Of a stretch of DNA of 32,451 bases, positions 1-8,800 are shown piece after piece. The notes under the pieces are model-generated. The model was not told where the DNA came from, ran no database searches, and was given only the letters and a program-made list of their open reading frames with translations. Source of the DNA: Bacteroidota bacterium. Its GTDB lineage: Bacteria > Bacteroidota > Bacteroidia > Flavobacteriales > Flavobacteriaceae. How positions within the stretch are numbered: the stretch's first letter is position 1; each line of letters begins with the position of its first letter. The translations under genes and the position numbers were made by a program. The DNA lies in NCBI GenBank assembly GCA_023437485.1, contig JAEZGB010000132.1, forward strand, positions 1-32,451, read 5' to 3'.

Positions 1-267
1 CACTTGGGGCAACTCTCTGAAAATGCGCTCGATGATCCGGTGCGCCACGTGCTCCAAAAGGTTTGAACGCACTTGCATTTCCTCTTTCACCACGCGGTTG
101 AGATAAACGTAATCAACTGTATCTTCCAGTTTGTCCGAGAGCGCCGATTTGCGCAGATCGGTTTTAATTTCAAGGTCGATGCTGTATTCCGAGCCGATTT
201 TTCCTTCTTCAGGAAGGCATCCGTGATAGGAAAATGTCCGAATGTTTTTGAGCCTGATGGTTCCCAT
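1..267 (-). CDS. folB: Dihydroneopterin aldolase, 3' end beyond the window
   Basis: Catalyses the aldol cleavage of 7,8-dihydroneopterin to 6-hydroxymethyl-dihydropterin and glycolaldehyde in cytosolic folate biosynthesis. The reverse strand reads MGTIRLKNIRTFSYHGCLPEE and continues for 89 codons to the window edge without a stop. Family hallmarks are the N-terminal strand ending in the YHG motif, the following EE, the central D-V-Y segment (FolB usually has DTVDY) and the helix LLEHVAHRIIERI. FolB proteins are about 120 residues, so roughly the last quarter is missing here. The ATG at 265-267 gives a start in register with the family. The gene is divergent from glnS, with a candidate flavobacterial promoter in the 90-base gap. 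The call is firm; the C-terminus cannot be judged. Confidence 0.9.
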   Translation of the reverse strand, partial: MGTIRLKNIRTFSYHGCLPEEGKIGSEYSIDLEIKTDLRKSALSDKLEDTVDYVYLNRVVKEEMQVRSNLLEHVAHRIIERIFRELPQV

Positions 268-279
268 GAAAAGTTTTTT

Positions 280-309
280 TAAAGGTAAACATTTCAGGGT
301 TTGGTGCAA
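280..309 (-). promoter_or_regulatory. Candidate promoter of folB
   Basis: On the minus strand, TTG at 309-307 is followed after 19 bases by TACCTTTA at 287-280. This is one mismatch from the Bacteroidetes -33/-7 pattern TTG...TAnnTTTG and lies 13 bases from the folB ATG. Pattern match only. Confidence 0.4.
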
Positions 310-332
310 TCTTCAGATACGCCTTAAAATTG

Positions 333-340
333 TAACTTTG
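333..340 (+). promoter_or_regulatory. Candidate -7 element of glnS
   Basis: TAACTTTG is an exact match to the flavobacterial -7 consensus TAnnTTTG and ends 17 bases before the glnS ATG, implying a short leader. The -33 element is weak: TTC at 312-314, 18 bases upstream. Confidence 0.5.
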
Positions 341-357
341 GCCCTTATTTAATTGAC

Positions 358-2388
358 ATGGCAGAAGAGCGATCGCTTAATTTCATTGAACAGATCATTG
401 AGGACGACCTGGCATCGGGAATGCCTAAAAGTAGCCTGCGTTTCAGGTTCCCACCTGAGCCCAATGGTTATCTGCACATCGGGCACGCCAGTTCGATCGC
501 ACTGAATTTCGGACTAGGCCTCTCCTATGATGCGCCGGTAAACCTTCGTTTTGACGATACCAATCCGGCCAAGGAAGAACAGGAATACGTTGATGCGATT
601 AAACGCGACGTTGAGTGGTTGGGGTATCAGTGGGCCGAAGAACGGTATGCCTCCGATTATTTCCAACAACTTTACGATTGGGCCGAACAACTCATCATAA
701 ACGGGAAAGCCTACGTGGATTCGCAGACATCGGAAGAAATGGCCGCCCAGAAAGGCACGCCCAACCAACCCGGTATTGATAGCCCGTACCGCAACCGGTC
801 GGTTGAGGAAAACCTGGATTTGTTCCGACGGATGAAGGCCGGTGAATTCGCCGAGGGAACGCATATCCTGCGGGCGAAAATCGATATGAAGTCGCCCAAC
901 ATGCTGATGCGCGACCCTATTATGTACCGCATCCTGCACAAACACCACCACCGTACCGGCAATGATTGGTGCATTTACCCGATGTACGACTGGGCACATG
1001 GCGAGAGCGACTATATTGAATCAATTTCACACTCGTTTTGTACGCTTGAATTCCTGCCACACCGCGAGCTTTACGACTGGTTTCTGGACCAGATTTATGA
1101 CGATAAAAACATCCGCCCCAAACAGCGTGAATTTGCGCGCCGAAACCTGAGCCACACCGTTGTCAGCAAGCGAAAACTGTTACAGCTGGTCAATGAAAAT
1201 CACGTTTCTGGTTGGGACGATCCGCGGATGTCCACAATTTCAGGACTTCGCCGACGGGGATATACTGCGGCTTCGCTTCGGAATTTTGCCAATATGATCG
1301 GCATCGCCAAGCGCGACAACCTGATCAATGTTTCGATGCTTGAATTCTGCATCCGCGAGGATCTCAATAAGATTGCGCCGCGCGTGATGGCGGTCCTCGA
1401 TCCGGTCAAGGTCGTGATTTCCAACTATCCGCATGATAAAGTAGAGTGGCTCCAGGCCGAGAACAATCCCGAGGACGAATCTGCAGGGGTTCGCGAAATT
1501 CCTTTTTCGCGCGAAATTTTCATCGAGCGAGAGGACTTTATGGAAGATGCGCCGGCCAAATTCTTCAGGCTTTCGCCGGGTAAAGAGGTCCGTCTGAAAA
1601 ACGCGTACATCATTAAGGCCGAGACCGTGATCAAGGATGCCGATGGCCTCATCAGCGAAATTCATGTGAATTATGACCCGGAAAGCCTTAGCGGAAGCGG
1701 CACCGAAGCCTCGATGCGCAAGGTTGCCGGTACGTTGCATTGGGTTTCGGCGCAGCATGCGATTGCCGCCGAGGTTCGGCTTTACGACCGCTTGTTTACC
1801 GAAGAGGCGCCCGATACACACAAAGAAAAGGACTTCCTTGAGTTTGTAAACCCCGATTCACTTAAAGTCATCACAGGTTATATTGAACCCGGATTGAAGG
1901 TTGCCAAACCCGGAGAACATTTTCAATTCCAGCGGCTTGGCTACTTTACGGTCGATCCTGATTCAACTGATGATAAAATTGTTTTCAACCGAACCGTTAC
2001 CCTCAAAGATGCCTGGGAGGAGAAGGGAAAGAAAGAAGAAAATGCTATCAACAATGCGCTGAAGGAAATCAACCGCTATTTCAAGGCCGCCAATGATGCC
2101 GAACGCCAGACGGTCGAGGATTCGGTGGCGGGCGCTATCAAATCCGTTAGCGGTTTTGGACTTTTACAAAATACCTTCAGGAAAAATGTCACCAACAACA
2201 AGAGTTCGCTTTTGTTTGCCAATTGGATTTTGAAATATTCTGATAAAATTAAACACATCGATTTCGACGGGGAAATGCTATCCAAATTTTTCACCATGTC
2301 GGCCAAGAGCGAATCGCCTTTTGTGCGTGACACGTCCGAAGCACTTCGCCAAAAATTCGAACTGCCTGAAGATATCGTCGCAAAATAA
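358..2388 (+). CDS. glnS: Glutaminyl-tRNA synthetase with C-terminal extension
   Basis: Charges tRNA-Gln with glutamine in the cytosol; a class I synthetase of the GlnRS/GluRS family. The ATP-binding HIGH motif is at residues 40-43, in the context PPEPNGYLHIGHAS that marks GlnRS rather than GluRS. The KMSKS-equivalent VSKRK is at about 269-273. The catalytic domain is followed by the beta-barrel anticodon-binding region, ending near VFNRTVTLKDAW (542-553). The protein is 676 residues against about 554 in E. coli. The surplus is a lysine- and glutamate-rich, helical-looking tail of about 120 residues (557-676). The presence of both glnS and gltX suggests direct glutamine charging, without need for the GatCAB route for tRNA-Gln. 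A candidate promoter lies directly upstream and a weak terminator directly downstream, so it is probably transcribed alone. Confidence 0.97.
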   Translation: MAEERSLNFIEQIIEDDLASGMPKSSLRFRFPPEPNGYLHIGHASSIALNFGLGLSYDAPVNLRFDDTNPAKEEQEYVDAIKRDVEWLGYQWAEERYASDYFQQLYDWAEQLIINGKAYVDSQTSEEMAAQKGTPNQPGIDSPYRNRSVEENLDLFRRMKAGEFAEGTHILRAKIDMKSPNMLMRDPIMYRILHKHHHRTGNDWCIYPMYDWAHGESDYIESISHSFCTLEFLPHRELYDWFLDQIYDDKNIRPKQREFARRNLSHTVVSKRKLLQLVNENHVSGWDDPRMSTISGLRRRGYTAASLRNFANMIGIAKRDNLINVSMLEFCIREDLNKIAPRVMAVLDPVKVVISNYPHDKVEWLQAENNPEDESAGVREIPFSREIFIEREDFMEDAPAKFFRLSPGKEVRLKNAYIIKAETVIKDADGLISEIHVNYDPESLSGSGTEASMRKVAGTLHWVSAQHAIAAEVRLYDRLFTEEAPDTHKEKDFLEFVNPDSLKVITGYIEPGLKVAKPGEHFQFQRLGYFTVDPDSTDDKIVFNRTVTLKDAWEEKGKKEENAINNALKEINRYFKAANDAERQTVEDSVAGAIKSVSGFGLLQNTFRKNVTNNKSSLLFANWILKYSDKIKHIDFDGEMLSKFFTMSAKSESPFVRDTSEALRQKFELPEDIVAK

Positions 2389-2410
2389 ATCACTATAGAT
2401 TTTAAAAATT

Positions 2411-2440
2411 AAAACCCTCTGGTGAAAGATGGTTTTATTA
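2411..2440 (+). terminator. Likely terminator of glnS
   Basis: AAAACC at 2411-2416 pairs with GGTTTT at 2431-2436. An inner TCT/AGA stem encloses a six-base loop, and T-rich sequence follows. It starts 22 bases after the glnS stop. The stem is short and has a mismatch, so confidence is moderate. The rest of the 246-base gap to 2634 is AT-rich; it includes an exact TAAATTTG at 2489-2496 on the plus strand with no gene downstream on that strand. Confidence 0.5.
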
Positions 2441-2609
2441 TTATTGCTATTGTCGATTTAAATTTTCTACACGATAACTTTTATCAATTAAATTTGGCTT
2501 TCATATTTTTATTGTGAGCGCACAAAAATTATTTTAAATGGTAGCAGTAGGACGTTGATTTAAAACTGTGGTAAATCGCATTTAAATCAGTTTTATGTTT
2601 TTTAGGCAT

Positions 2610-2629
2610 AAAAAAAGGGCCGAAGCCCC
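2610..2629 (-). terminator. Terminator of the SPFH gene
   Basis: Read on the minus strand, GGGC-TTCG-GCCC forms a compact stem with a TTCG loop and is followed by seven T residues. It lies 6 bases past the SPFH stop codon, as expected for an intrinsic terminator. Some T-rich sequence also follows on the plus strand, so it may act in both directions. Confidence 0.7.
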
Positions 2630-2634
2630 AATTT

Positions 2635-3609
2635 TTAAATTTCGGTCGACGAGTTGAAATCGTCATCGTTCTCTTTGCGTTTCTCCATGGCGCGTTTGCG
2701 ATTTCCGATCTTCATCGCCTCGCCAACCTGGTTTGAGGCAGTAAATGAAGCAACCATGTTATTGAGCATGTCGCTTCCGGCCTGCGGTGAATTGGGAAGC
2801 AGGATGAGGTTGGAATTTGTATCGGCCCCGATGGACTGCAGGGTGTCGTAATGCTGGGTGACCACGATCAAAGCCGATGCTTCCTGTGAGTTGATCCCAA
2901 CTTTGTTCAAAACATCGACACTTTCCACAAGACCGCGGGCAATCTCGCGACGCTGGTCGGCAATACCCTGGCCTTGAAGTCGCTTGCTTTCGGCTTCGGC
3001 CTTGGCTTTAGCCACGATGCGGATGCGCGAACTTTCGGCCTCGAATTCGGCGGCGGTTTTCTCGCGGTCGGCTGCATTGATCCGGTTCATTGCGTTTTTG
3101 ACCTGGATGTCCGGATCAATATCTGTAACCAAGGTATTGATGATATCATAACCGTAGCTGCTCATGGCCTCGTTGAGTTCACGTTTGACGGCAATCGCGA
3201 TATCGTCCTTGCGCTCGAACACGTCGTCCAGGCGGAGCTTTGGAACCTCGGCGCGTACCACGTCAAAAACATAGGCCGTAATCTGGTCGTGAGGATATTC
3301 AAGCCTGTAAAACGCATCATACACCTTGTCCTTGATCACCATGAACTGCACCGATACCTTGATTTTTACAAACACGTTGTCCTTTGTCTTGGTTTCGATC
3401 ACAACGTCCAATTGAGTGATTTTAAGGTTGATTCGGCCCGCAATCTTGTCAATGATCGGAATCTTGATCTGGAGCCCTGAATGACGGATGCTCTGGTATT
3501 TGCCGAATCGCTCGACAATAACCGCCGTTTGCTGCTTGACCGTAAAGAACGATGACAACAGGATCACGAGCGCGATGAAAATAAAAATGTAAGTAGAAAC
3601 GTTTTCCAT
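2635..3609 (-). CDS. SPFH/Band 7 (stomatin-like) membrane protein
   Basis: A 324-residue protein with one N-terminal membrane segment (about residues 5-22, YIFIFIALVILLSSFF) followed by a Band 7/SPFH domain. Typical stomatin/paraslipin features are VVERFGKYQ, the GLQIKIPIID stretch, TKDNVFVKI, and the coiled region rich in Ala, Glu and Lys (ADREKTAAEFEAES, AKAKAEAESKRLQGQG). Such proteins form large membrane-attached ring or cage assemblies, often linked to membrane proteases; no precise role can be read here. The frame extends upstream to 3648, but ATG at 3607-3609 (MENVSTY) is preferred because it puts the membrane anchor at the N-terminus. The usual NfeD partner is not adjacent. It is divergent from the small secreted protein and followed by a clear terminator. 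Confidence 0.88.
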   Translation of the reverse strand: MENVSTYIFIFIALVILLSSFFTVKQQTAVIVERFGKYQSIRHSGLQIKIPIIDKIAGRINLKITQLDVVIETKTKDNVFVKIKVSVQFMVIKDKVYDAFYRLEYPHDQITAYVFDVVRAEVPKLRLDDVFERKDDIAIAVKRELNEAMSSYGYDIINTLVTDIDPDIQVKNAMNRINAADREKTAAEFEAESSRIRIVAKAKAEAESKRLQGQGIADQRREIARGLVESVDVLNKVGINSQEASALIVVTQHYDTLQSIGADTNSNLILLPNSPQAGSDMLNNMVASFTASNQVGEAMKIGNRKRAMEKRKENDDDFNSSTEI

Positions 3610-3620
3610 AATTAATTGAT

Positions 3621-3656
3621 TTGAGCCCGTAAAATACGAAATTTCCATTACGTTTG
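3621..3656 (+). promoter_or_regulatory. Candidate promoter of the secreted protein gene
   Basis: TACGTTTG at 3649-3656 matches TAnnTTTG exactly. TTG at 3621-3623 is a possible -33 element, but the 25-base spacing is longer than usual. It lies in the 72-base divergent gap between the SPFH gene and the secreted protein. Confidence 0.4.
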
Positions 3657-3681
3657 CTGTTGATCGAAATTCGAAATAACC

Positions 3682-4284
3682 ATGAAAGGTTCAATGGTTC
3701 TGTTTTCACCCAAATCCCCTAAACCTGTGAGAAAATTATTGTTGATGCTACTGATCCCGATGCTCTGCTTTGCGCAGGAGGGAATCTATTTGAAGGATGG
3801 GTCTTCCATCAAAATATCAAAGGATACCAAGGTAATTCCTGGCGCAAAAAAGTTGTATTACCGCGAGCCTGATAAACGTCGCAAGTCAGTAAAATACAGT
3901 CAATTGGACTATGCCGCCTGGGACGGGAAACTCTTTAGGACGGTTCAACAGGACGGCAAAAACAAGGGCTATTTCCTGCTCGCCGACCAGCACGGCCATT
4001 CCCTGGCGGTCTTTGTGCAAAACAAGACCAAGTACACCGGCGGATTCCAATCTCCATACAAAAAGTATGATCTGGCCGAACTCCGCGCCGGATCAGTGGT
4101 TCAGGCTATAACATTTACCAACTCCAACCGCGACGACAATCCTGCCAAGCGCCGTGAGGCTTACGAGATGGTTACCAGGAATTTCGCTTCATGCCAAAAA
4201 TTGATTGACCGCATGCCTACAGTCGAAGCTTCAGCGGCAGTTCTGGCTTTCCTGGATGAGTTGACCTTTACGCCGTGTGAGTAA
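3682..4284 (+). CDS. Secreted protein of unknown function
   Basis: A 200-residue product that I do not recognise. A hydrophobic segment (RKLLLMLLIPMLCFA, about 17-31) followed by QEG looks like a Sec signal peptide with cleavage after CFA. The mature part has GIYLKDGSSIKI near its start, resembling a short beta-strand repeat, and a Cys at 191 plus a near-terminal Cys at 199 that could form a disulfide. With the first ATG the signal peptide has an unusually long 16-residue n-region; a GTG at 3727 would give a conventional one (VRKLLLMLL), so the true start is uncertain. The 3' end overlaps the end of convergent gltX by 17 bases, leaving no room for a separate terminator between them. Confidence 0.7.
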   Translation: MKGSMVLFSPKSPKPVRKLLLMLLIPMLCFAQEGIYLKDGSSIKISKDTKVIPGAKKLYYREPDKRRKSVKYSQLDYAAWDGKLFRTVQQDGKNKGYFLLADQHGHSLAVFVQNKTKYTGGFQSPYKKYDLAELRAGSVVQAITFTNSNRDDNPAKRREAYEMVTRNFASCQKLIDRMPTVEASAAVLAFLDELTFTPCE

Positions 4285-5785
4285 AATGGGCAATGGCCGA
4301 ATCAACTCTCCTGAGGGTTTCGTCTTTGCCGATCATTTCAATAATGTCAAACAAGTGCGGGCCCTGCAACGCGCCCACAAGGCTCAACCTTAGTGGCTGC
4401 ATGACCTTGCCCATTCCGATGTTGTTTGCTTCCATCCACGCTTTTAGCGCTGTTTCAATGCTAGCCGATGCAAAATCCTGCATCTGCGCCAACTGTTCGC
4501 GTACCTGAAGCATGATTTCGGCGGTATCTGGTTTCCAGTTTTTGGAGGCTTTTTCATCGTAAGTGCTTGGCGCGGTGAAAAAGTAACTGCCCAAATCCCA
4601 CAGATCGGCTACAAAATACGCCCGTTCCTTGATAAGTGAAACCACTTTTTCAACGTATTCGGCGCTTGGTGAAATGTTTTTTGATTCAAGAATTGAAATA
4701 AAGTGTCCGGCAATTTCACTATCGCTTTTGCGGATGAGATGTTGGTGGTTGAATGTGCGGTTCTTAACCGGATCGAATTTCGCGCCGGCCTTGTGAACGC
4801 GTGAAAGATCGAACGCCTCGACAAGTTCGGCGAGCGTGAAGATTTCCTTTTCGGTACCGTCGTTCCAGCCTAAAAGTGCCAGGAAGTTGATGACAGCCTC
4901 GGGCAAAAAACCGGCCTCGCGGTAGCCCGGTGAAGTTCCATCGGCACCATTCCAGTCCAACGGAAATACCGGAAACCCCATTTTGTCGCCATCGCGTTTT
5001 GATAACTTTCCATTCCCGACGGGCTTCAATATCAGCGGCAAATGCGCAAACTCAGGAGCCGTCCAGCCAAACGCGCGGTAAAGCATCACGTGCAACGGCA
5101 ATGACGGAAGCCACTCCTCACCGCGGATCACGTGCGAAGTTTCCATCAGGTGGTCATCTACGATGTTTGCCAAATGATAGGTTGGCATGCCGTCGCTCTT
5201 GAACAGTACCTTGTCGTCCAGCAAGTTCGTGTCGAATTTGATCTCGCCGCGGATGATGTCATGAAGTTCAAGCGTCTCATTGTCAGGTGTTTTGAACCGG
5301 ATTACGTAATCCTCACCCGATTCCAGCCGCTTTGCAAGGTCGTCCGCCGAAAGATTTAGCGAATTGTCAAGGGTTTTGCGGCTCTGGTGGTTGTAGGTGA
5401 ACGCGCCGCCGTTTTCCTCGGCCGTTTTGCGCAAAGAATCAAGTGATTCCGGAGTGTCAAAGGCGTAATACGCGTCGCCGGAAGCAATCATTTTTTCGGC
5501 GTATTGGCGGTAGATCGCCTTGCGCTCGCTCTGCCGGTAGGGCCCAAACTTTTCGTTCTTGCCCACGGTCTCATCGGGCGCGATGCCCAGCCACTCCAGG
5601 GCTTCCATGATATAGGCTTCGGCGCCGGGTACGAATCGGTTTTGATCAGTGTCTTCAATTCGCAGGTAAAAGACCCCGCCGTGCTTTTTGGCGAATAAGT
5701 AATTGAAAAGTGCCGTCCTGACCCCGCCAATGTGGAGCGGACCGGTTGGGCTTGGCGCGAAACGAACGCGAACTTGTTGCGACAT
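4268..5785 (-). CDS. gltX: Glutamyl-tRNA synthetase
   Basis: Charges tRNA-Glu with glutamate; cytosolic class I synthetase. From the ATG at 5783-5785 the protein is 505 residues, the normal GluRS length. It begins MSQQVRVRFAPSPTGPLHIGG with the HIGH-type signature at about 18-21. The KMSKS-equivalent KLSKR is at about 260-264, followed by DGDKMGFPV. The reading frame is open 96 bases upstream to 5881, but that stretch crosses the promoter region and has no family resemblance, so the internal ATG is used. The C-terminal anticodon-binding domain is complete. With GlnRS present in the same window, a discriminating GluRS is likely; this is inference. It is divergent from the DUF4175 gene and overlaps the convergent secreted protein gene at its 3' end. 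Confidence 0.97.
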   Translation of the reverse strand: MSQQVRVRFAPSPTGPLHIGGVRTALFNYLFAKKHGGVFYLRIEDTDQNRFVPGAEAYIMEALEWLGIAPDETVGKNEKFGPYRQSERKAIYRQYAEKMIASGDAYYAFDTPESLDSLRKTAEENGGAFTYNHQSRKTLDNSLNLSADDLAKRLESGEDYVIRFKTPDNETLELHDIIRGEIKFDTNLLDDKVLFKSDGMPTYHLANIVDDHLMETSHVIRGEEWLPSLPLHVMLYRAFGWTAPEFAHLPLILKPVGNGKLSKRDGDKMGFPVFPLDWNGADGTSPGYREAGFLPEAVINFLALLGWNDGTEKEIFTLAELVEAFDLSRVHKAGAKFDPVKNRTFNHQHLIRKSDSEIAGHFISILESKNISPSAEYVEKVVSLIKERAYFVADLWDLGSYFFTAPSTYDEKASKNWKPDTAEIMLQVREQLAQMQDFASASIETALKAWMEANNIGMGKVMQPLRLSLVGALQGPHLFDIIEMIGKDETLRRVDSAIAHFTHTA

Positions 5786-5800
5786 ATCCTGGATTTTGGG

Positions 5801-5808
5801 CAAAGATA
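5801..5808 (-). promoter_or_regulatory. Candidate -7 element of gltX
   Basis: On the minus strand TATCTTTG (5808-5801) matches TAnnTTTG exactly and lies 15 bases upstream of the chosen gltX ATG. This also argues against the longer upstream start. No clean TTG is seen at -33. Confidence 0.5.
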
Positions 5809-5893
5809 CGGTTCGGCTAAAAAATATTGCCGATAATTTAACGTTCTGCAATTTCCTAATTATCGTACTTTTAGCGGTCATAAAATTGTCAGT

Positions 5894-8800
5894 GTGGAAA
5901 ATTCGGGCATCATTTACCTCAAACTCGAGGCCTTTATCAGGAAATATTACGCCAACGAACTGCTTCGGGGCGCGATCTTCTTTACCGGGCTCGGGCTGCT
6001 TTATTTGCTCTTCACCCTTTTCATCGAATATTTTCTATGGCTCAAACCAGCCGCGCGTACGGTGCTTTTTTGGAGTTTTGTCGCCTTTGAGGCTTTCCTT
6101 TTGGTCCGATATATTCTGTTTCCGCTTTCCAGGTTGTTCAAATTGCAAAAAGGAATCGATTACGACCAGGCATCGGCCATCATCGGCAGCCATTTTTCAG
6201 AGGTCAGCGATAAACTCACCAATTTCCTCCAACTTTCTTCCGACCGCAACAAATCAGAACTGCTATTGGCTTCCATTGAGCAGAAGGCCGGTGCGTTGCA
6301 GCCTGTTCCCTTTACCCGGGCGGTCAATTTTTCTCGCAATAAAAAGTACATTCCGCTTGCGGCGATTCCCGTCTTGCTCTTTGCCTTCTTTTATATTTCG
6401 GGCAACAGCGACCTGATTTCGCAAAGTTTCAACCGCGTGGTCAATTACAAGAAGCAGTTTGTCCCGCCGGCGCCGTTTGCCTTTGTGGCCCAAAACAAGC
6501 GCCTGGTGACCGAGCAGGGAAAGGATTTTACACTTAAGATCCACACTGTTGGCAAAGTTGTCCCTGAAAGCGCGATGATTTTTCTTGGCGATGAGAGCTA
6601 TTTTATGGAAAGCACGGCGCCGGGGGAGTTTACCTACACCTTTGCAGGCCCGGTGCGCGACATTCCGTTCCACGTGGAGGCTGCGGGCGTCCATTCGCAG
6701 GACTACCTGCTTGAGGTTGTGGAAGTTCCCACGATTGCTGATTTCACGATGCAGCTCGCATATCCGGCGTACCTTAACCGTCGCTCCGAGACCATTGCAG
6801 GAACCGGAAACGCCGTCATCCCCGAAGGCACCCGCGTTACCTGGAAGATGAACACTTTGGCCACAGGGCAGGTGCATTTTACCGACGGCGCTTCCAAAAC
6901 GGCATTCGCGCGCGATGAGAACCGTTTCTCGCTCACCCGAAGCATTTCGCAAAACACCGATTACACCATCATTACCTCCAACAGCCGCGTTCCCGAGTAC
7001 GAAAAGCTTAATTACAGGCTTTCGGTCACCAAAGACCAGTTTCCATCAATCAATGTGGGGGCAGCGCCTGATTCGCTTCGGGTTGGGAAAGACTATGTTT
7101 TGGGACAGGTTTCAGACGACTACGGCCTTACCAAACTGCAAATTGTGTATTATCCCAAGGGGTATCCGTCCGAGGCCAAAGCTGCCACATTGCCCGTCAA
7201 GCGCGATGTCTATGACCAGTTCGTGTTTGCATTTCCATCTACTTTGCCCATTACTGAAGGAGTTGCATATGAATACTATTTTGAGGTCTTTGACAATGAT
7301 GCGCCTCACGGATTCAAAAAGTCGCGTTCAATCGTTTTTTCAGGCCGTGTGAGCACGCAGGACGAGCGCCAGGACGAGATGCTTCGGGAACAGAATGAAA
7401 ACATCAACAGCATGTCCAAATCGCTTCGGGAGCAGGAGAAGCAATTCTCTGAACTGGATAAGCTGCAAAAACTCGGCAAGGAAAAGGAATCTTTGGAATA
7501 CAAGGATCAGCAAAAAGTAAACGAATTTATCAAGCGCCAACAACAGCAGGACGAGATGATGAAGGAATTCGCCCGCAAAATGGAGAAAAACCTCGATGAG
7601 TTCAAGACCGACAAAAGTGACGAAATGAAAAAGGAGCTTCAGGAGCGCCTCGAAAAATCTGAAAAAGACCTTGAAAAGAACAAAAAACTGCTCGATGAGC
7701 TAAAAGACCTGAACGATAAGATCAAATCAGAGGAACTTTTTGAAAAGATTGAGAAATTCAAGCAAAACGCTAAGAATCAGGCAAAAAGCCTTGAGCAACT
7801 TGTTGAACTTACCAAGAAGTTTTATGTTGAGAAAAAAGCCGAGCAGCTAGCCAACCGATTGGAGAAACTCGGCGATCAGCAGGAGAAACTGGCCGACAGC
7901 AAGGAAAACAATGTCGCGGCGCAGGAAGAGATCAACAAGGAATTTGACAAAATCCAGGAAGAACTCAAAGACCTGCAAAAAGAGAATAAGGAATTGAAAT
8001 CGCCGTTGGAAATCCCCAGCGATGAACAAAAGCAGCAAAATATCGATGAGGATCAAAAGAAAGCCACCGACGAGCTAAAGAAAGACAATAAAGACAAGGC
8101 CAAACCAAAGCAAAAAAGCGCGGGAAAGCAGATGAAGGAAATGGGCGCCAGCATGTCACAAAGCATGGCCGGCGGCGAGATGGAGCAGATGGAAGAAGAT
8201 GTCAAGATGCTTCGGCAGATTTTGGACAACCTTTTGGCTTATTCTTTTTCTCAGGAAGACCTGATGGTCCAGTTCAGGGGCCTAAAGCGCGGATCGCCGT
8301 CCTTCAACAAAAACCTCAAGCTCCAGCAAGACCTCAAACAACAGTTTCGCCACGTTGACGACAGCCTTTTTGCAATGTCGCTCAGAAACCCCAAAATTGC
8401 CGAGGAGGTCACCCGGGAAGTAGGCAATGTGCACTACAATGTGGACAAGGCACTTGCCGTTTTGGCCGAAGGGCAGGTTTCTCGCGGGGTATCGCACCAG
8501 CAATACAGCGTGTCGTCGGCAAACAAATTGGCTGATATGCTAAGCGACATCCTCAACGGAATGCAAATGTCACTTGCGGGCGCCGGCGAGGGCAAGCCCA
8601 AGCCAGGCAAAGGTTCAGGCGGAATGCAGCTTCCCGATATCATTAAAAAACAGGAAGGCCTGGGTGAAAAGATGAAAGACGGCATGAAGAAGCCGGGCGA
8701 AGGCAAAAAGCCCGGTGAGGGCCAGAAACCGGGACAGGAAGGGCCTAAAGGACAGAAAGGCAAAGGCGATTCACAAGGTGGCGATGAAGGAGAGGATGGC

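Noticed and set aside
2489..2496. TAAATTTG on the plus strand as a promoter of a small RNA before the SPFH terminator
   Set aside because: There is no -33 partner, no defined hairpin in 2497-2600, and the region is AT-rich enough for chance matches.
5786..5881. Upstream extension of gltX to 5881
   Set aside because: The extra 32 codons include the promoter element at 5801-5808 and do not resemble GluRS N-termini.
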